Below are positions 41,961 to 50,660 of a stretch of DNA of 64,000 nt, piece after piece. The DNA comes from CAZDDI01 sp964504195 (GTDB lineage: Bacteria > Chloroflexota > Anaerolineae > B4-G1 > SLSP01): the NCBI GenBank assembly GCA_964504195.1, contig CAZDDI010000006.1, forward strand, positions 1-64,000, read 5' to 3'. Within the stretch, counting starts at the first letter, position 1. Each line of letters begins with the position of its first letter. Below the pieces are notes generated by a model. That model searched no databases. It was not told where the DNA came from and saw only the letters and a program-made list of their open reading frames with translations. Position numbers and translations under genes: made by a program.

Positions 41961-42752
41961 TTAATCCACATACGCGACCTTTTCCAGTTCACGCTTGATA
42001 TAATAAAATCCATCACATGGCGTTGGGGTAAGGCTCTCACTATATCCCGCGCGCTGTAACAACGTAACTGCCACATCACGATCAACTGCCCAATGCCAAT
42101 CACTGGCCCAGGCTTTCAGCACTGGATCATCACCGCGATAGTTCATCTTCCCCAACACCACCCAGGGCATCACGCGCTCCCATGAGATCACTTCGCGCAC
42201 CAATTCCGCAAGAGTCACGCCGGGCAGAGGCGGTTCGATGCTGACCCAGGTAGGATACCCTGCCTCATGCGCCGCCAGCAGCGCCGCAATCCGCAGCACA
42301 GCAGGTTCTGCTCCGCACTCATATTTACTTGCGCTTAATGATGTAAGGCTGATCCCAAAACGTGGTGCCATCGAATGGCCTGGACTCCGCCGCAACGCTC
42401 CCAGGGCCTTTGCTGGATGTTTCGTCAGCACCAGCGTACTCTCCACCAGCCCCCACTCTCCCAGCACGTCCACCAGCCCCGCCATCTGGCGCGCAATTTC
42501 TACCGTCATCGCCGGATCATGGGACGTGCTCAGCATCAACGTACCTGTCGGTTCGGTAACCTGCAGCCGTTTCCTAAGTGCTGCTACCGGATCATCAAAA
42601 CGCGCACGCGGCGCGCACCACTCTACAGACGAATTGAAACGCCGTTGCATAGATTCCATATAACAATAAGCGCACCCAGATATGCACCCCTGTATCCAAT
42701 TGATGCCCCAATCCACATATTCAATTCGTGAACGTGTCAACATCTTCACCAT
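41961..42752 (-). CDS. Radical SAM enzyme (spore-lyase-like/Rv2578c-like)
   Basis: A 263-residue protein with the radical-SAM cluster C23-x3-C27-x2-C30 in GCISGCAYCYM. SAM-binding features downstream include LMLSTSHDPAMTVEIA and WVSIEPPLPGVTLAELV. It resembles SPL/Rv2578c-type enzymes. Two starts are possible, 42752 or 42743; the first has GGAGG upstream. It lies after two small genes and the PP-loop gene in one operon, which suggests joint action on nucleic acid. Substrate unknown. Confidence 0.78.
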   Translation of the reverse strand: MVKMLTRSRIEYVDWGINWIQGCISGCAYCYMESMQRRFNSSVEWCAPRARFDDPVAALRKRLQVTEPTGTLMLSTSHDPAMTVEIARQMAGLVDVLGEWGLVESTLVLTKHPAKALGALRRSPGHSMAPRFGISLTSLSASKYECGAEPAVLRIAALLAAHEAGYPTWVSIEPPLPGVTLAELVREVISWERVMPWVVLGKMNYRGDDPVLKAWASDWHWAVDRDVAVTLLQRAGYSESLTPTPCDGFYYIKRELEKVAYVD

Positions 42753-42897
42753 CCTCCACCTCCATCGCTGCCCTTAACCTCCCCAACGCCTCTTGCAACT
42801 TCTCGTCTGGCAACTCCGCCAGCCGCATCAACCCATCCAGAATCCGCGCCATAGTTTCCTGCTGCTCCACCGGCAACCGCAGCAACTCATCTTCCAT
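42721..42897 (-). CDS. Small acidic helical protein (58 aa)
   Basis: A 58-residue ORF, strongly helical and acidic (LLRLPVEQQETMARIL, LPDEKLQEALGRLRAAMEVED). The ATG at 42897 is preceded by GGGGGTGA. The end overlaps the start of the radical-SAM gene by 32 bases. Function unknown; it may be a partner subunit. Confidence 0.65.
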   Translation of the reverse strand: MEDELLRLPVEQQETMARILDGLMRLAELPDEKLQEALGRLRAAMEVEDGEDVDTFTN

Positions 42898-42933
42898 TCA
42901 CCCCCTAACTACTTGTTAGCAGCACATCCTGGT

Positions 42934-43068
42934 TTACAAACAACCCCAGTATTGTTCTAACCAGTAACAATCATCACAGTAAAAAACCTCCACCTCGTCA
43001 TCGCAAAAGAAAACCCCATCGCTTTCATCAAAGAATTCATTGCAATTCTCGCAAATCAGCTTCTCCAT
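42934..43068 (-). CDS. Small acidic zinc-ribbon protein (44 aa)
   Basis: A 44-residue ORF with two Cys pairs (CENC and CDDC) separated by 24 residues, plus a third Cys near each end. It is rich in Asp, Glu and Phe/Tyr. It begins one base after the stop of the PP-loop gene, so it is translationally coupled to it. A zinc ribbon of this size suggests a protein- or nucleic-acid-binding helper. Confidence 0.65.
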   Translation of the reverse strand: MEKLICENCNEFFDESDGVFFCDDEVEVFYCDDCYWLEQYWGCL

Positions 43069-43069
43069 A

Positions 43070-44266
43070 TCACCACCCCTCGCGTCCAAACAGAATCTCT
43101 TGCACACTGCCATTGCTGTGGATCAACGGCAACAGCACATCCCCGCGCGCTTCATCTCCCGTCCACTTTCGCGGCCAGGTATTCTCAGCGACCAACATCT
43201 TAATCCGCGCTGCTTCATCAGCATTCAGAAAGTCAATCTCTGGTCGCCCCTGTTCCCTGGCTACTGCATTGATATCATTCTGGATAGCTAACACTGTGCG
43301 TAACCCATACCCGCGCGCCTCCATCGTCAAAGGTCCCTTCCGATTCGGGTGCTTCGATAATCGCCCATCAGCATTCCGCTCCCCATACTTCTGCAACCGA
43401 TTCCTGAACTGCCGCAATTCACGATACAATGGACGCAACCGCTTCAATGGCTTCAGATACCCCCACTGCGGCAGGCTGAGCACATAGTCTAATGCCGCGT
43501 CATTCTCTGCCAGGGGACATCCCACACACCCCGTTCGCGCATTGATCTCCTGCGCTTCATCGCCGCCGTACACCTCGGCTACCAACTGTGTAGGGAATCC
43601 CTGCGCCGGCGCGTGAAACATCAGCCACTCCCACACCTGGCATACTCGCCAGTGGAGCAACGGAGCCAATGTATCCGCAATGCCGCTGGGCGTCGTCTCT
43701 TGAAACCATCCCTGCCCACACTCAGCCCCGTCACGGCTACAAGAAAGCGTGATTCGCTGATCGCGCACGGCGCTTTCCCCTAACCTTACTCCGGTCAACA
43801 TAAGAAATTTTTCACCAACAGCCGCGTGTAAATTCTCTAGCGCCGCTAACATTGGCTCCACCTTGATTTGGGGAGTACACCAACGCAGCGTGCGATTGTT
43901 CGGCGGAGGTACACCCCGCCCCAACATGTATACAAAGAAGCGCTCATCCACAGATGGCAATACCACCTGGGTATTCACCCCCCGGCGCGTCAACTCTGCC
44001 AACATCTGTTGCGCCCCCATCTGTAATGGCGGCAACTCCATCCGGGTGTCGGCATACAAAACCGTAAGCGACTTAGGCTGGGGCACCCGTCCCTGTGCGA
44101 TCAACCATGCTACTACACTGACCGTCGCCGATGAATCTTTACCTCCAGAATATGCTACGGCCCAATGCCGCCCCGCGCCATACATCCGTAGTGAATCCAC
44201 AGTTAATTCCATTGCCTCTTCCAATGTCCTGCGCTGCCCAAAAAGCGGAATCTGTTGACTGCTCAT
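43070..44266 (-). CDS. PP-loop ATP pyrophosphatase, PAPS-reductase/DndC-like
   Basis: A 398-residue protein. The PP-loop SGGKDSS is at 40-46, followed by LYADTRMELPP, RWCTPQIKV, a Cys in TLSCSRDG and CVGCP, which together could hold a 4Fe-4S cluster as in DndC. The DndC/PAPS-reductase family activates substrates by adenylation for sulfur transfer, including DNA phosphorothioation. The ATG at 44266 with GGGGGGGG before it is used; an upstream TTG is less likely. No dndD or dptFGH-like genes are visible nearby. It probably modifies phage nucleic acid. Confidence 0.8.
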   Translation of the reverse strand: MSSQQIPLFGQRRTLEEAMELTVDSLRMYGAGRHWAVAYSGGKDSSATVSVVAWLIAQGRVPQPKSLTVLYADTRMELPPLQMGAQQMLAELTRRGVNTQVVLPSVDERFFVYMLGRGVPPPNNRTLRWCTPQIKVEPMLAALENLHAAVGEKFLMLTGVRLGESAVRDQRITLSCSRDGAECGQGWFQETTPSGIADTLAPLLHWRVCQVWEWLMFHAPAQGFPTQLVAEVYGGDEAQEINARTGCVGCPLAENDAALDYVLSLPQWGYLKPLKRLRPLYRELRQFRNRLQKYGERNADGRLSKHPNRKGPLTMEARGYGLRTVLAIQNDINAVAREQGRPEIDFLNADEAARIKMLVAENTWPRKWTGDEARGDVLLPLIHSNGSVQEILFGREGW

Positions 44267-44292
44267 CCCCCCCCCTATCAATTACTAATTAT

Positions 44293-44317
44293 TTCCGCGT
44301 AGACATCTTAGCGGAAC
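44293..44317 (-). repeat. Dispersed prophage palindrome, copy 9
   Basis: Minus strand: immediately after the primase TAG, TTCCGCTAAGATG then TCTACGCGGAA, followed by ATAATTAG. It separates the primase from the modification genes. Confidence 0.8.
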
Positions 44318-47300
44318 TACTCTTCAGCATCATCAACCTTGTCGAACTCCAAACACGCTTTTGAAAGCACAATGACCCGCTGCGTGCGGTTATCCTGCCA
44401 CAGCGTATCCGTGTATCGCCCATCGCCAGTCTTAATCAACCACCCAGCCTCAAACAGCATCTTGCGTAATGTTGACTCCTTCACAGGAAACACATCCCCG
44501 CGCTCGGAGTAGTATTGATACACCCGGTTATACGCTGTGGGCAGTAGGTAAATTTTTTGCGCATCATACCAGCCCAGCCGCTCCGCGTGCTCCAGCGGCC
44601 CGCCAAGCGGAGCACCGCCATTCCGTGCCTCAAGAAAGACTTGCCCACCGGTCAACAATGCCGCCAACGCCCCCACGAACAAATGCTCCGGCTTCTCCTC
44701 GCGCGCGCGCTGGGATTGCTCAGACGCCGATTCAACCAACACTTGCCAGGCCTCAGCGCGCAACTCCGTATACTGCTCCGGTGTAATCGCGCCGGATTCA
44801 CGCGCGTATATTAGCCCCATCTCCGCACCGAGGAACAAGCCGGCCACCGCTTCTGGCAAGCGCAAGTGAATCCCATCCTGAAACGCTGCCTGCCGCGCCT
44901 TACGCCAACGCTCTGGGGCCTGTTCAGTCAACCAACCCCACTTCTCCGCGCACCAGGTCAAATAGCCCGCCATAGCACGCGCGAGATCCCCCCGTTTCAA
45001 TTGCAGCGCAGTCAGCCGCGTTTTATCCACCTGCCCCCTACTCATCTCCACCACAAACAACCGCCCCACCACACCCTCAGACGTGGGTAAGTCCTCACCG
45101 GTGATCATCACCAGCGAGCGCGGAACGTAAGTCCGCCGCGCTGTAGCATCGCTGCGCAAGCGTCCCCGCCCGGCCAGATTCCCCGCCGCCCGAATAATCC
45201 GATGCGCCGCGTTGACATACTCCTGATGCGACCGGCGATCTTTCTGCGGCGCATAATCATCAATGACCAGCGGGCAATCCTTCGTCACAAACGCCTTTTG
45301 CTCCATCCGATTCCCACTATCAATAAATCCCCCCGGCAGGTGCTTGTCGTCGAACGCTACCCCGTAATGGTTCATTGCCAACGCTACCAGCGTTGATTTC
45401 ATGCTTCCCGTAGGGCCGAATACCCACTCGACGAAGGCGACCGTCACCAGCGAGCGCAGCGGCGCGAGAAACATCGCTGCCCAGATCGGCCAGGTAATCG
45501 CGCGCGGTGCTACATCCAGAAACTCCAACGATGCCTGCATCGCGGTCTTCGCTTCCCCCACCTCAGCCGGAATGTTGTAAAGTTGCAGGTCTGGATCAAG
45601 TTCTACCGTCACCGGAGTATCACACGCCGGCACAGACCCCGCGCACGTCAAGAAAACGCGCTTACCCTGAATCTCGCGCCAGCCCGTGTGAGTAAAAACG
45701 GTCTGCTGCTTGATCTCATCGCTGAGATATTGAATACATGCCCGCAAGTGGTCTTTGGTAGCCGCCCCGGCCTCCACAATCGCTTTCGCGCCCCAAGCCT
45801 TCGCTACCCAGCCCATCGCGCCGAAGTCCTGCGCTGGCACCCGGGCCGGAGGCAGCGGAATTGAATTCTGCGCTCCCGCCAACACAAATTCGCGGTGCGT
45901 ATCCTCACCATCGTCGAGAAGCACCTCCTCGACGATCTGCGCCTGGAAATTCGCCAGCGGATCTAGCACCTCATTGCCAATGCGATCATAGTACCTGTGG
46001 CAGTTCCGCCCGCCCACAATCATATAGCGCGGCTTTCCGTCCTCAGCCTGGCCCGCCTCGCGCCGCGCTATTCGCAACAGCCCATCAAACTCTTGTCGTC
46101 GAATGCCCAACGCCTCGGCCAGCCTCTCTCGCATCCGCGAGACTTCAAACGGCTCCACATGCGTCAACGCCGCAAAAACTTCGCGCACCAGGTCTTCGTC
46201 GGGTTCCTCGCCCTCTGGATGTGCCAGCGCGACCAGATAATCAATCCAGGTAGGAGATTGCTTCACCAGCGACTTGATCGCAGCCGTGCCCAGTCCCTGC
46301 TGCAACGCGCCATTCGCATCCTTCCCCGGCCATACCAACACCCGCAAGCGCGTGGGCTGAAATTCCTGCTTCAGCAACGCATCCGCCAACCCCACCCGCC
46401 CATGTACGTCATCGCTGCGCAACATGGTGCGTCCGGCGTCGTCGTCATCTAGCCCTAGCACCAAGCCCCCCTTCTTGCCCACGGCTTTTACCAGTGAGGT
46501 CAACGCCTCAGCCGAAGCCGAATCCTGCGCCCGCGCCAGCTCACACCCGGCCAGCGCCACCCCTGGCAACCCCCACGCCTGCAAACTCAACGCGCACATC
46601 TGCCCCTCCACCACCACGCGCGGCAAAGTCTCATCCCGCGCATCGAAGAGCAAGTTGTAAAACGGCTGCTTCTCACCCACCAGCGCGCGCTGTGGATTCC
46701 ACGATTTTGCCCCCTCGTCGTATGGCGGCAACATCCTCCCGGAAATGTACGCCACGCGCCCCTTCCGCCAATGCGGAAACACAATCATCTGCGGGCGCAT
46801 GGCAGGGATTTTACTATCCTGCACCCACTGCCCATCTACCGCGATTCCATGCCGCTGCCCCCAGGCCGCCACATCACCGCGATAGCCCACCAGCGCTACG
46901 GCCGCGGGTTGCTCAATGTCCACCTCCGCGCGTAACAACGCCGCGCGCAACTGCCCCCAATCCTCGCCGAAAAACCCAATCTTATAATCGCGGATCACCT
47001 CATCAGAAATTTTCCGCACCTCCCGCAAATAGTGCAGCGCGTCAGGCGACTCTAACAGCCGGGCGTGGAAAAAACCCGCCGCCGCCGCAAAGATCGCCTC
47101 GCGGGTGCGCTTGATCTCCCGCGCCGCGCGCTGCTCCGGCGATTCGTGAATCTCTACGCCCGCCTCGCGGGCCAGATCCCGGATCGTCTGAGTCATATCC
47201 CATTTCTGATACTGCATCACAAAATCAATCACATCGCCGCCGATTCCACAGCCAAAGCAATGCCACCGCTGTGAATCCGCGAACACAAAGAACGATGGCG

Positions 47301-47424
47301 TAGCCTCAGTGTGAAATGGACACAGTCCCTTCTGCGACCGCCCCGCCTTTTTGAGCGTCACATACTTCGCTACAACATCCTCAACCCGTAATTTTTCCTT
47401 GAGTCGTTCGATAACCGTTGTCAT
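44317..47424 (-). CDS. DnaG-like primase fused to a superfamily 3-like helicase
   Basis: A 1035-residue replication protein. The N-terminal CHC2 zinc finger has ligands C35, H38, C56 and C59 (CPFH ... CFGC). A TOPRIM region with VVVEGQMCALSL and LGLDDDDAGR lies in the first 360 residues. In the C-terminal half a P-loop ATPase carries GPTGSMKST (about 667-675) and LVIDDYAP, as in DUF927-type phage helicases. It probably primes and unwinds DNA at the element's own origin. It is one of the longest genes here and is bordered on both sides by palindromes. Confidence 0.92.
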   Translation of the reverse strand: MTTVIERLKEKLRVEDVVAKYVTLKKAGRSQKGLCPFHTEATPSFFVFADSQRWHCFGCGIGGDVIDFVMQYQKWDMTQTIRDLAREAGVEIHESPEQRAAREIKRTREAIFAAAAGFFHARLLESPDALHYLREVRKISDEVIRDYKIGFFGEDWGQLRAALLRAEVDIEQPAAVALVGYRGDVAAWGQRHGIAVDGQWVQDSKIPAMRPQMIVFPHWRKGRVAYISGRMLPPYDEGAKSWNPQRALVGEKQPFYNLLFDARDETLPRVVVEGQMCALSLQAWGLPGVALAGCELARAQDSASAEALTSLVKAVGKKGGLVLGLDDDDAGRTMLRSDDVHGRVGLADALLKQEFQPTRLRVLVWPGKDANGALQQGLGTAAIKSLVKQSPTWIDYLVALAHPEGEEPDEDLVREVFAALTHVEPFEVSRMRERLAEALGIRRQEFDGLLRIARREAGQAEDGKPRYMIVGGRNCHRYYDRIGNEVLDPLANFQAQIVEEVLLDDGEDTHREFVLAGAQNSIPLPPARVPAQDFGAMGWVAKAWGAKAIVEAGAATKDHLRACIQYLSDEIKQQTVFTHTGWREIQGKRVFLTCAGSVPACDTPVTVELDPDLQLYNIPAEVGEAKTAMQASLEFLDVAPRAITWPIWAAMFLAPLRSLVTVAFVEWVFGPTGSMKSTLVALAMNHYGVAFDDKHLPGGFIDSGNRMEQKAFVTKDCPLVIDDYAPQKDRRSHQEYVNAAHRIIRAAGNLAGRGRLRSDATARRTYVPRSLVMITGEDLPTSEGVVGRLFVVEMSRGQVDKTRLTALQLKRGDLARAMAGYLTWCAEKWGWLTEQAPERWRKARQAAFQDGIHLRLPEAVAGLFLGAEMGLIYARESGAITPEQYTELRAEAWQVLVESASEQSQRAREEKPEHLFVGALAALLTGGQVFLEARNGGAPLGGPLEHAERLGWYDAQKIYLLPTAYNRVYQYYSERGDVFPVKESTLRKMLFEAGWLIKTGDGRYTDTLWQDNRTQRVIVLSKACLEFDKVDDAEE

Positions 47425-47447
47425 GGATTTCCCCTTCTGTAGGCCTC

Positions 47448-47460
47448 GTAGAGCGGAAAT
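47448..47460 (-). repeat. Dispersed prophage palindrome, half copy 10
   Basis: Minus strand: AAATTTCCGCTCTACGAGG upstream of the primase ATG. Only one arm is recognisable. An AT-rich TATAAAAAA stretch next to it could be a promoter. Confidence 0.5.
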
Positions 47461-47530
47461 TTTTTATACCTATAGCAATACACTCGCACGCGCACAAAAA
47501 CGCCCACAGCGAATTACACGCGGTCAACTT

Positions 47531-47613
47531 TCACCATAAACGGTGTTAAAAAGGGTGACGTAGATAACACCATAAACAACACCATAAATAACACCGTTAA
47601 ATATCACCGTAAC
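47531..47613. repeat. Iteron set A, candidate partition or operator site
   Basis: Five tandem units of the type AACACCATAAA / AACACCGTTAAA / ATCACCGTAA spaced 12-13 bases, plus an inverted CACC-ATAAAC-GGTG at 47532-47545. They lie between the primase start and the RHH gene stop. RHH-type centromere-binding proteins use short tandem repeats like these, so this is the best candidate parS or autoregulatory site. Confidence 0.7.
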
Positions 47614-47615
47614 GC

Positions 47616-47987
47616 TTAAAAGGTGCGCAAAGTCTCGATAAACCGCTGCGGGACATCAATGTTGTAGGCAAACTTAGGTGTGCGCGCCAGGAAACGTTCT
47701 TCCTCGAAGAGCGCGCGCACTTCTGGCTCTCCCGCGATATACGCCCGCGTTGCCCAAGACAGCAGCAAGGCCGCCACCTGCGCCATGCTCGTGTCCTCGT
47801 GCTCCATATCCGCGATCTTCTCCAATGCGGCCTTCAATTCCAGGGGCACATCGAAATTCACCCGTACCCGCTTCCGATCCTGCCGCTGCTTCCGGGTCAC
47901 CGTCTGCGGATTCTGCGCCGCCCGCTTCTGAAACTCTACTACAGCCGGATCGAGTTTCCCCAATCCCCCCACGCGCCCGTTAGCCAT
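47616..47987 (-). CDS. Ribbon-helix-helix-like protein, ParB/CopG functional analogue
   Basis: A 123-residue protein. The basic N-terminal segment and RKRVRVNFDVPLELKAALEKIA look like an RHH DNA-binding fold, followed by SMAQVAALLLSWATRAY. The C-terminus is Phe/Arg-rich. Its start overlaps parA by eight bases, and iterons lie just after its stop. The gene order parA-RHH-iterons is that of class Ib/III-like plasmid partition modules. It probably binds iteron set A. Confidence 0.72.
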   Translation of the reverse strand: MANGRVGGLGKLDPAVVEFQKRAAQNPQTVTRKQRQDRKRVRVNFDVPLELKAALEKIADMEHEDTSMAQVAALLLSWATRAYIAGEPEVRALFEEERFLARTPKFAYNIDVPQRFIETLRTF

Positions 47988-48720
47988 AGAGCACCTCCAA
48001 CATGCGCTTCAGTACCCCGGTCACGGCCAGCGTCGCGGGATCGGTCGGGCAGTGCTCAAATAGCGTCTTCCCATAGGAGGCCGCCTCAGTGACCTTGATG
48101 GTCAGCGGGATGGGCGACCAGACGGCCTGTCCGAACGCCTGCACCAGATCGGTCATCTGCGCCTGATGCTCGCGGGTATGCACTCGCGTCATATTCGGCA
48201 CCACCCCCATCAGTCGCGGGCCTTCGATCTCCGCCACCGTTTGCGCCATCAGCCCAACGCCCTCCATCGCCATCCGCTCGAGCTGGGTCGGCACGATGAC
48301 CCAATCCATCGCGCTCAACATCTCCACAAAGCCCGCGCTCCGGCTCGGTGGCATGTCAATCACCACCAGATCGGCCACCTGCGCCAGCGGCTTGATCCGG
48401 CTGGGAATCTCCGCCAGCCGCCCCACCGCGGCCAACATCGTTAATGCCTCGCCCGTGCGGAAATTCCCCGGCACCAGCCCCACGCCCCACCGTGAAAGCG
48501 GACGCACCGCGCGCACGGCCTTCTCATTCAGCACCAACAGCCGAAAGACCCCTTCATCCATCTCGCCATCAAGCAACCAACTCGTGGAATTTCCTTGCGG
48601 ATCTGCATCAATCACAATCACCCGCTTCCCACTCCGCGCCGCACCCACGGCCAGATGAATCGCTAACGTGGTCTTACCCACACCCCCTTTTTGCGTCGCC
48701 AAACCCACAATCGTCCCCAT
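47980..48720 (-). CDS. parA: ParA-family ATPase
   Basis: A 246-residue MinD/ParA ATPase. The deviant Walker A is KGGVGKT at 11-17, then the switch VIVIDADPQGNSTSWLL and LVVIDMPPSRSAGFVEML. It has no N-terminal HTH, so it is the short plasmid type. The ATG at 48720 follows GGGGTGGAG. It probably segregates the excised or lysogenic plasmid form together with the RHH protein. Confidence 0.93.
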   Translation of the reverse strand: MGTIVGLATQKGGVGKTTLAIHLAVGAARSGKRVIVIDADPQGNSTSWLLDGEMDEGVFRLLVLNEKAVRAVRPLSRWGVGLVPGNFRTGEALTMLAAVGRLAEIPSRIKPLAQVADLVVIDMPPSRSAGFVEMLSAMDWVIVPTQLERMAMEGVGLMAQTVAEIEGPRLMGVVPNMTRVHTREHQAQMTDLVQAFGQAVWSPIPLTIKVTEAASYGKTLFEHCPTDPATLAVTGVLKRMLEVLYG

Positions 48721-48739
48721 ACTCCACCCCCTTGATAAT

Positions 48740-48925
48740 TTATGCTTGCGCAGCCTCTTGCTGCACTGGCTCTGCTGGCAGCGTCTCATCCACCGGCCCT
48801 ACCAGCAACGCGCCGCCAGTCCGTAACAGCTCCACCGGCTCGCGCCCATACCGCTTCACAAATGCCGCCCGCGCCTTTTCATCTTCGCATTGCGGTGTAA
48901 ATCCCATATAGGTTGCTCCGATCAT
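48740..48925 (-). CDS. Small hypothetical protein (61 aa)
   Basis: A 61-residue protein, charged and Ala/Glu-rich (DEKARAAFVKRYGREPVELL). Its ribosome site, GGAAGGAG, is formed by the palindrome at 48935. It lies directly before parA. Not recognised. Confidence 0.6.
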   Translation of the reverse strand: MIGATYMGFTPQCEDEKARAAFVKRYGREPVELLRTGGALLVGPVDETLPAEPVQQEAAQA

Positions 48926-48934
48926 TTCTATCTC

Positions 48935-48960
48935 CTTCCGCGTATCCCCATTAGCGGATA
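48935..48960 (-). repeat. Dispersed prophage palindrome, copy 11
   Basis: Minus strand: TATCCGCTAATGGGG then ATACGCGGAAGGAG, merging into the Shine-Dalgarno sequence of the 48925 gene. It separates the FtsK block from the partition block. Confidence 0.78.
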
Positions 48961-48975
48961 TTTATTCAATATCCC

Positions 48976-49041
48976 GTGTCACCACCGTGTCACCGCTTTT
49001 TCCGCCGTGTCACCGCGTGTCACCCGTGTCACCGTGTCACC
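48976..49041. repeat. Iteron set B: six GTGTCACC repeats
   Basis: Six copies of GTGTCACC start at 48976, 48987, 49007, 49017, 49026 and 49034, with spacing of 8-20 bases. They overlap the last codons of the FtsK-like gene and extend beyond it. The density is far above chance. They could be a loading site for the FtsK-like motor (KOPS-like) or a protein-binding array. Confidence 0.72.
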
Positions 49042-50399
49042 ACCCCCGCAGCCTGGACGGGGGTGGTGAGCAGCTCCGCCAACTCCGCAGTCACATACCG
49101 CGCACTCGCCGCGTCCGCCTGCCCCGTCAACCAGCCCCGGTGCTCCCATTGCCGCGCCAGCTTCGCCAGTTGGCGCTTACTGATCGCCCCCTGGAACTGC
49201 TCCGCCAGCCGGTTGATGATGAAAGCCCCATCCAACTGCAAAAGTGCATAGCGCACCAGTTCCGCCTCCACCGTGTCCAATCCGGCCCGCTGCTCCGGGC
49301 ACAACGCCAACCCGCCCAGCAACGCCTCCCGCGCGGCCTCATCCACATAGCAAGTCTGCACTTCCTGCCAGTCCCCGCCCACAAATGTCAGGCAACGTCC
49401 CTTATCCCGCAGTTGCTCCGCCCCAGCGCGATCCAGAATCACCCGGCTATCACTATTACTCTTCGTGCGGAATGCAATCGCGGTCGGCAAATTCGCCTTC
49501 ACTTGCGCGTCAATGACTTTGGTCGTCGGATGCTGCGTTCCCACCATCACACTGATCCCAAACGCCCGCCCCTTCCGCGCGAGCTCTACCAGCGTGTCCA
49601 TCGTCGGCGTCCCCGCGAAGTCCGCCGCCTCATCTACCACCAACAGGATCAGCGGTAGCGTCTCATCCGCGCCCGCGTTGTACTGCTGCCAGTTGGGGAC
49701 GCGCGCCCCGGCCAGCAACGCCCGCCGCCGTAATAGTTCCCCCATCGTCTGCTCGATAGCGCGCTCGCACTCTTCAATCTCGTTGGCGATGGGATACAGC
49801 AGTTGCGGAAGTTCGCTGTACATCGTGAAATCCACTAACTTCGGATCGAGCAGCACCAGCCGAAACTCGTTCGGCCCATGCTTCGCGGCGAGCTGCACCA
49901 GCACACTCTGGATGAACGTCGTCTTCCCGAAGCCGCTTGTCCCGCCCACCAGAATCGCCCGGTGTTCGTCGCCGATGTCCAGCGTCACGGCCCCCTGCGC
50001 CCCATACCCCAGACATACTGCGTAAGGCGCAGCCGGGAGCAGCTCGGTCGTCAATGGCAGATGCGTCGGCACCGTGCACGCTGCATTTCCCAACGCCTGC
50101 CGCTGCATCCCCGGCTGACGGCTCACCGCCACCGCCAGGCCACCCGCATCCACCACCCACACCGGATGCCCCCCGGCCATGATACTGATGCTCTCCCGCA
50201 ACTCCCACGAAAGCCACCGCTCCCGCGTGACATTTCCCAAGCGTTGCATATCCAGCGCAAACACACAATACTCCGGGAAGACAAACCCCGTCGCTTCTGG
50301 CACCACATACCCGCCCTGCTGCGGCCGCTCCAACAGCCACCCCTGCGTGCGCAGCGCCCGCAACACCGCTTCCCAATACGTCTCGATCTCACGCATCAT
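49029..50399 (-). CDS. FtsK/SpoIIIE-type DNA motor
   Basis: A 456-residue protein with an FtsK-like ATPase: Walker A GGTSGFGKT at 152-160, LVLLDPKLVDF, and Walker B ILLVVDEAAD (about 251-260), then a winged-helix-like C-terminus (ISKRQLAKLARQWEHRGWLTG). It has no N-terminal membrane part, so it is soluble. The N-terminal 120 residues are specific. It could pump element DNA for segregation or conjugation-like transfer. The membrane proteins upstream in the operon may anchor it. Confidence 0.88.
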   Translation of the reverse strand: MMREIETYWEAVLRALRTQGWLLERPQQGGYVVPEATGFVFPEYCVFALDMQRLGNVTRERWLSWELRESISIMAGGHPVWVVDAGGLAVAVSRQPGMQRQALGNAACTVPTHLPLTTELLPAAPYAVCLGYGAQGAVTLDIGDEHRAILVGGTSGFGKTTFIQSVLVQLAAKHGPNEFRLVLLDPKLVDFTMYSELPQLLYPIANEIEECERAIEQTMGELLRRRALLAGARVPNWQQYNAGADETLPLILLVVDEAADFAGTPTMDTLVELARKGRAFGISVMVGTQHPTTKVIDAQVKANLPTAIAFRTKSNSDSRVILDRAGAEQLRDKGRCLTFVGGDWQEVQTCYVDEAAREALLGGLALCPEQRAGLDTVEAELVRYALLQLDGAFIINRLAEQFQGAISKRQLAKLARQWEHRGWLTGQADAASARYVTAELAELLTTPVQAAGVVTR

Positions 50400-50421
50400 T
50401 CACCCCCCGTCTCATGGCGCA

Positions 50422-50643
50422 TCAATGCGACACTAATGCCGCGCCCTCTATGTCTTTAGCATCAGTGCCACATTGATGCAGAGCGTCTTCCACAACGACT
50501 ACATCTAGGCGAAGACCGGCTTTTGCGAGTGTCCAGCGCAGAATGTTAGCACAACTGCGCTCACCCCAAATCATATTTGATTCCTGCTCCAAAATCGGCA
50601 CCATTGCCTCGGCTGCTTTCTCAATCATTTCCTCGTTGTTCAT
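50422..50643 (-). CDS. Small hypothetical protein (73 aa)
   Basis: A 73-residue protein with helical N-terminal part (NNEEMIEKAAEAMVPILEQE) and a polar second half. The start has GGAGGAACT. It lies upstream of the FtsK-like gene. Not recognised. Confidence 0.6.
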   Translation of the reverse strand: MNNEEMIEKAAEAMVPILEQESNMIWGERSCANILRWTLAKAGLRLDVVVVEDALHQCGTDAKDIEGAALVSH

Positions 50644-50660
50644 AGTTCCTCCAATTCCGC

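Noticed and set aside
44317..47424. Splitting the 1035-residue primase-helicase into two genes
   Set aside because: The frame is continuous, without an internal ribosome site near the domain border, and fused primase-helicases of this size are known in phages.
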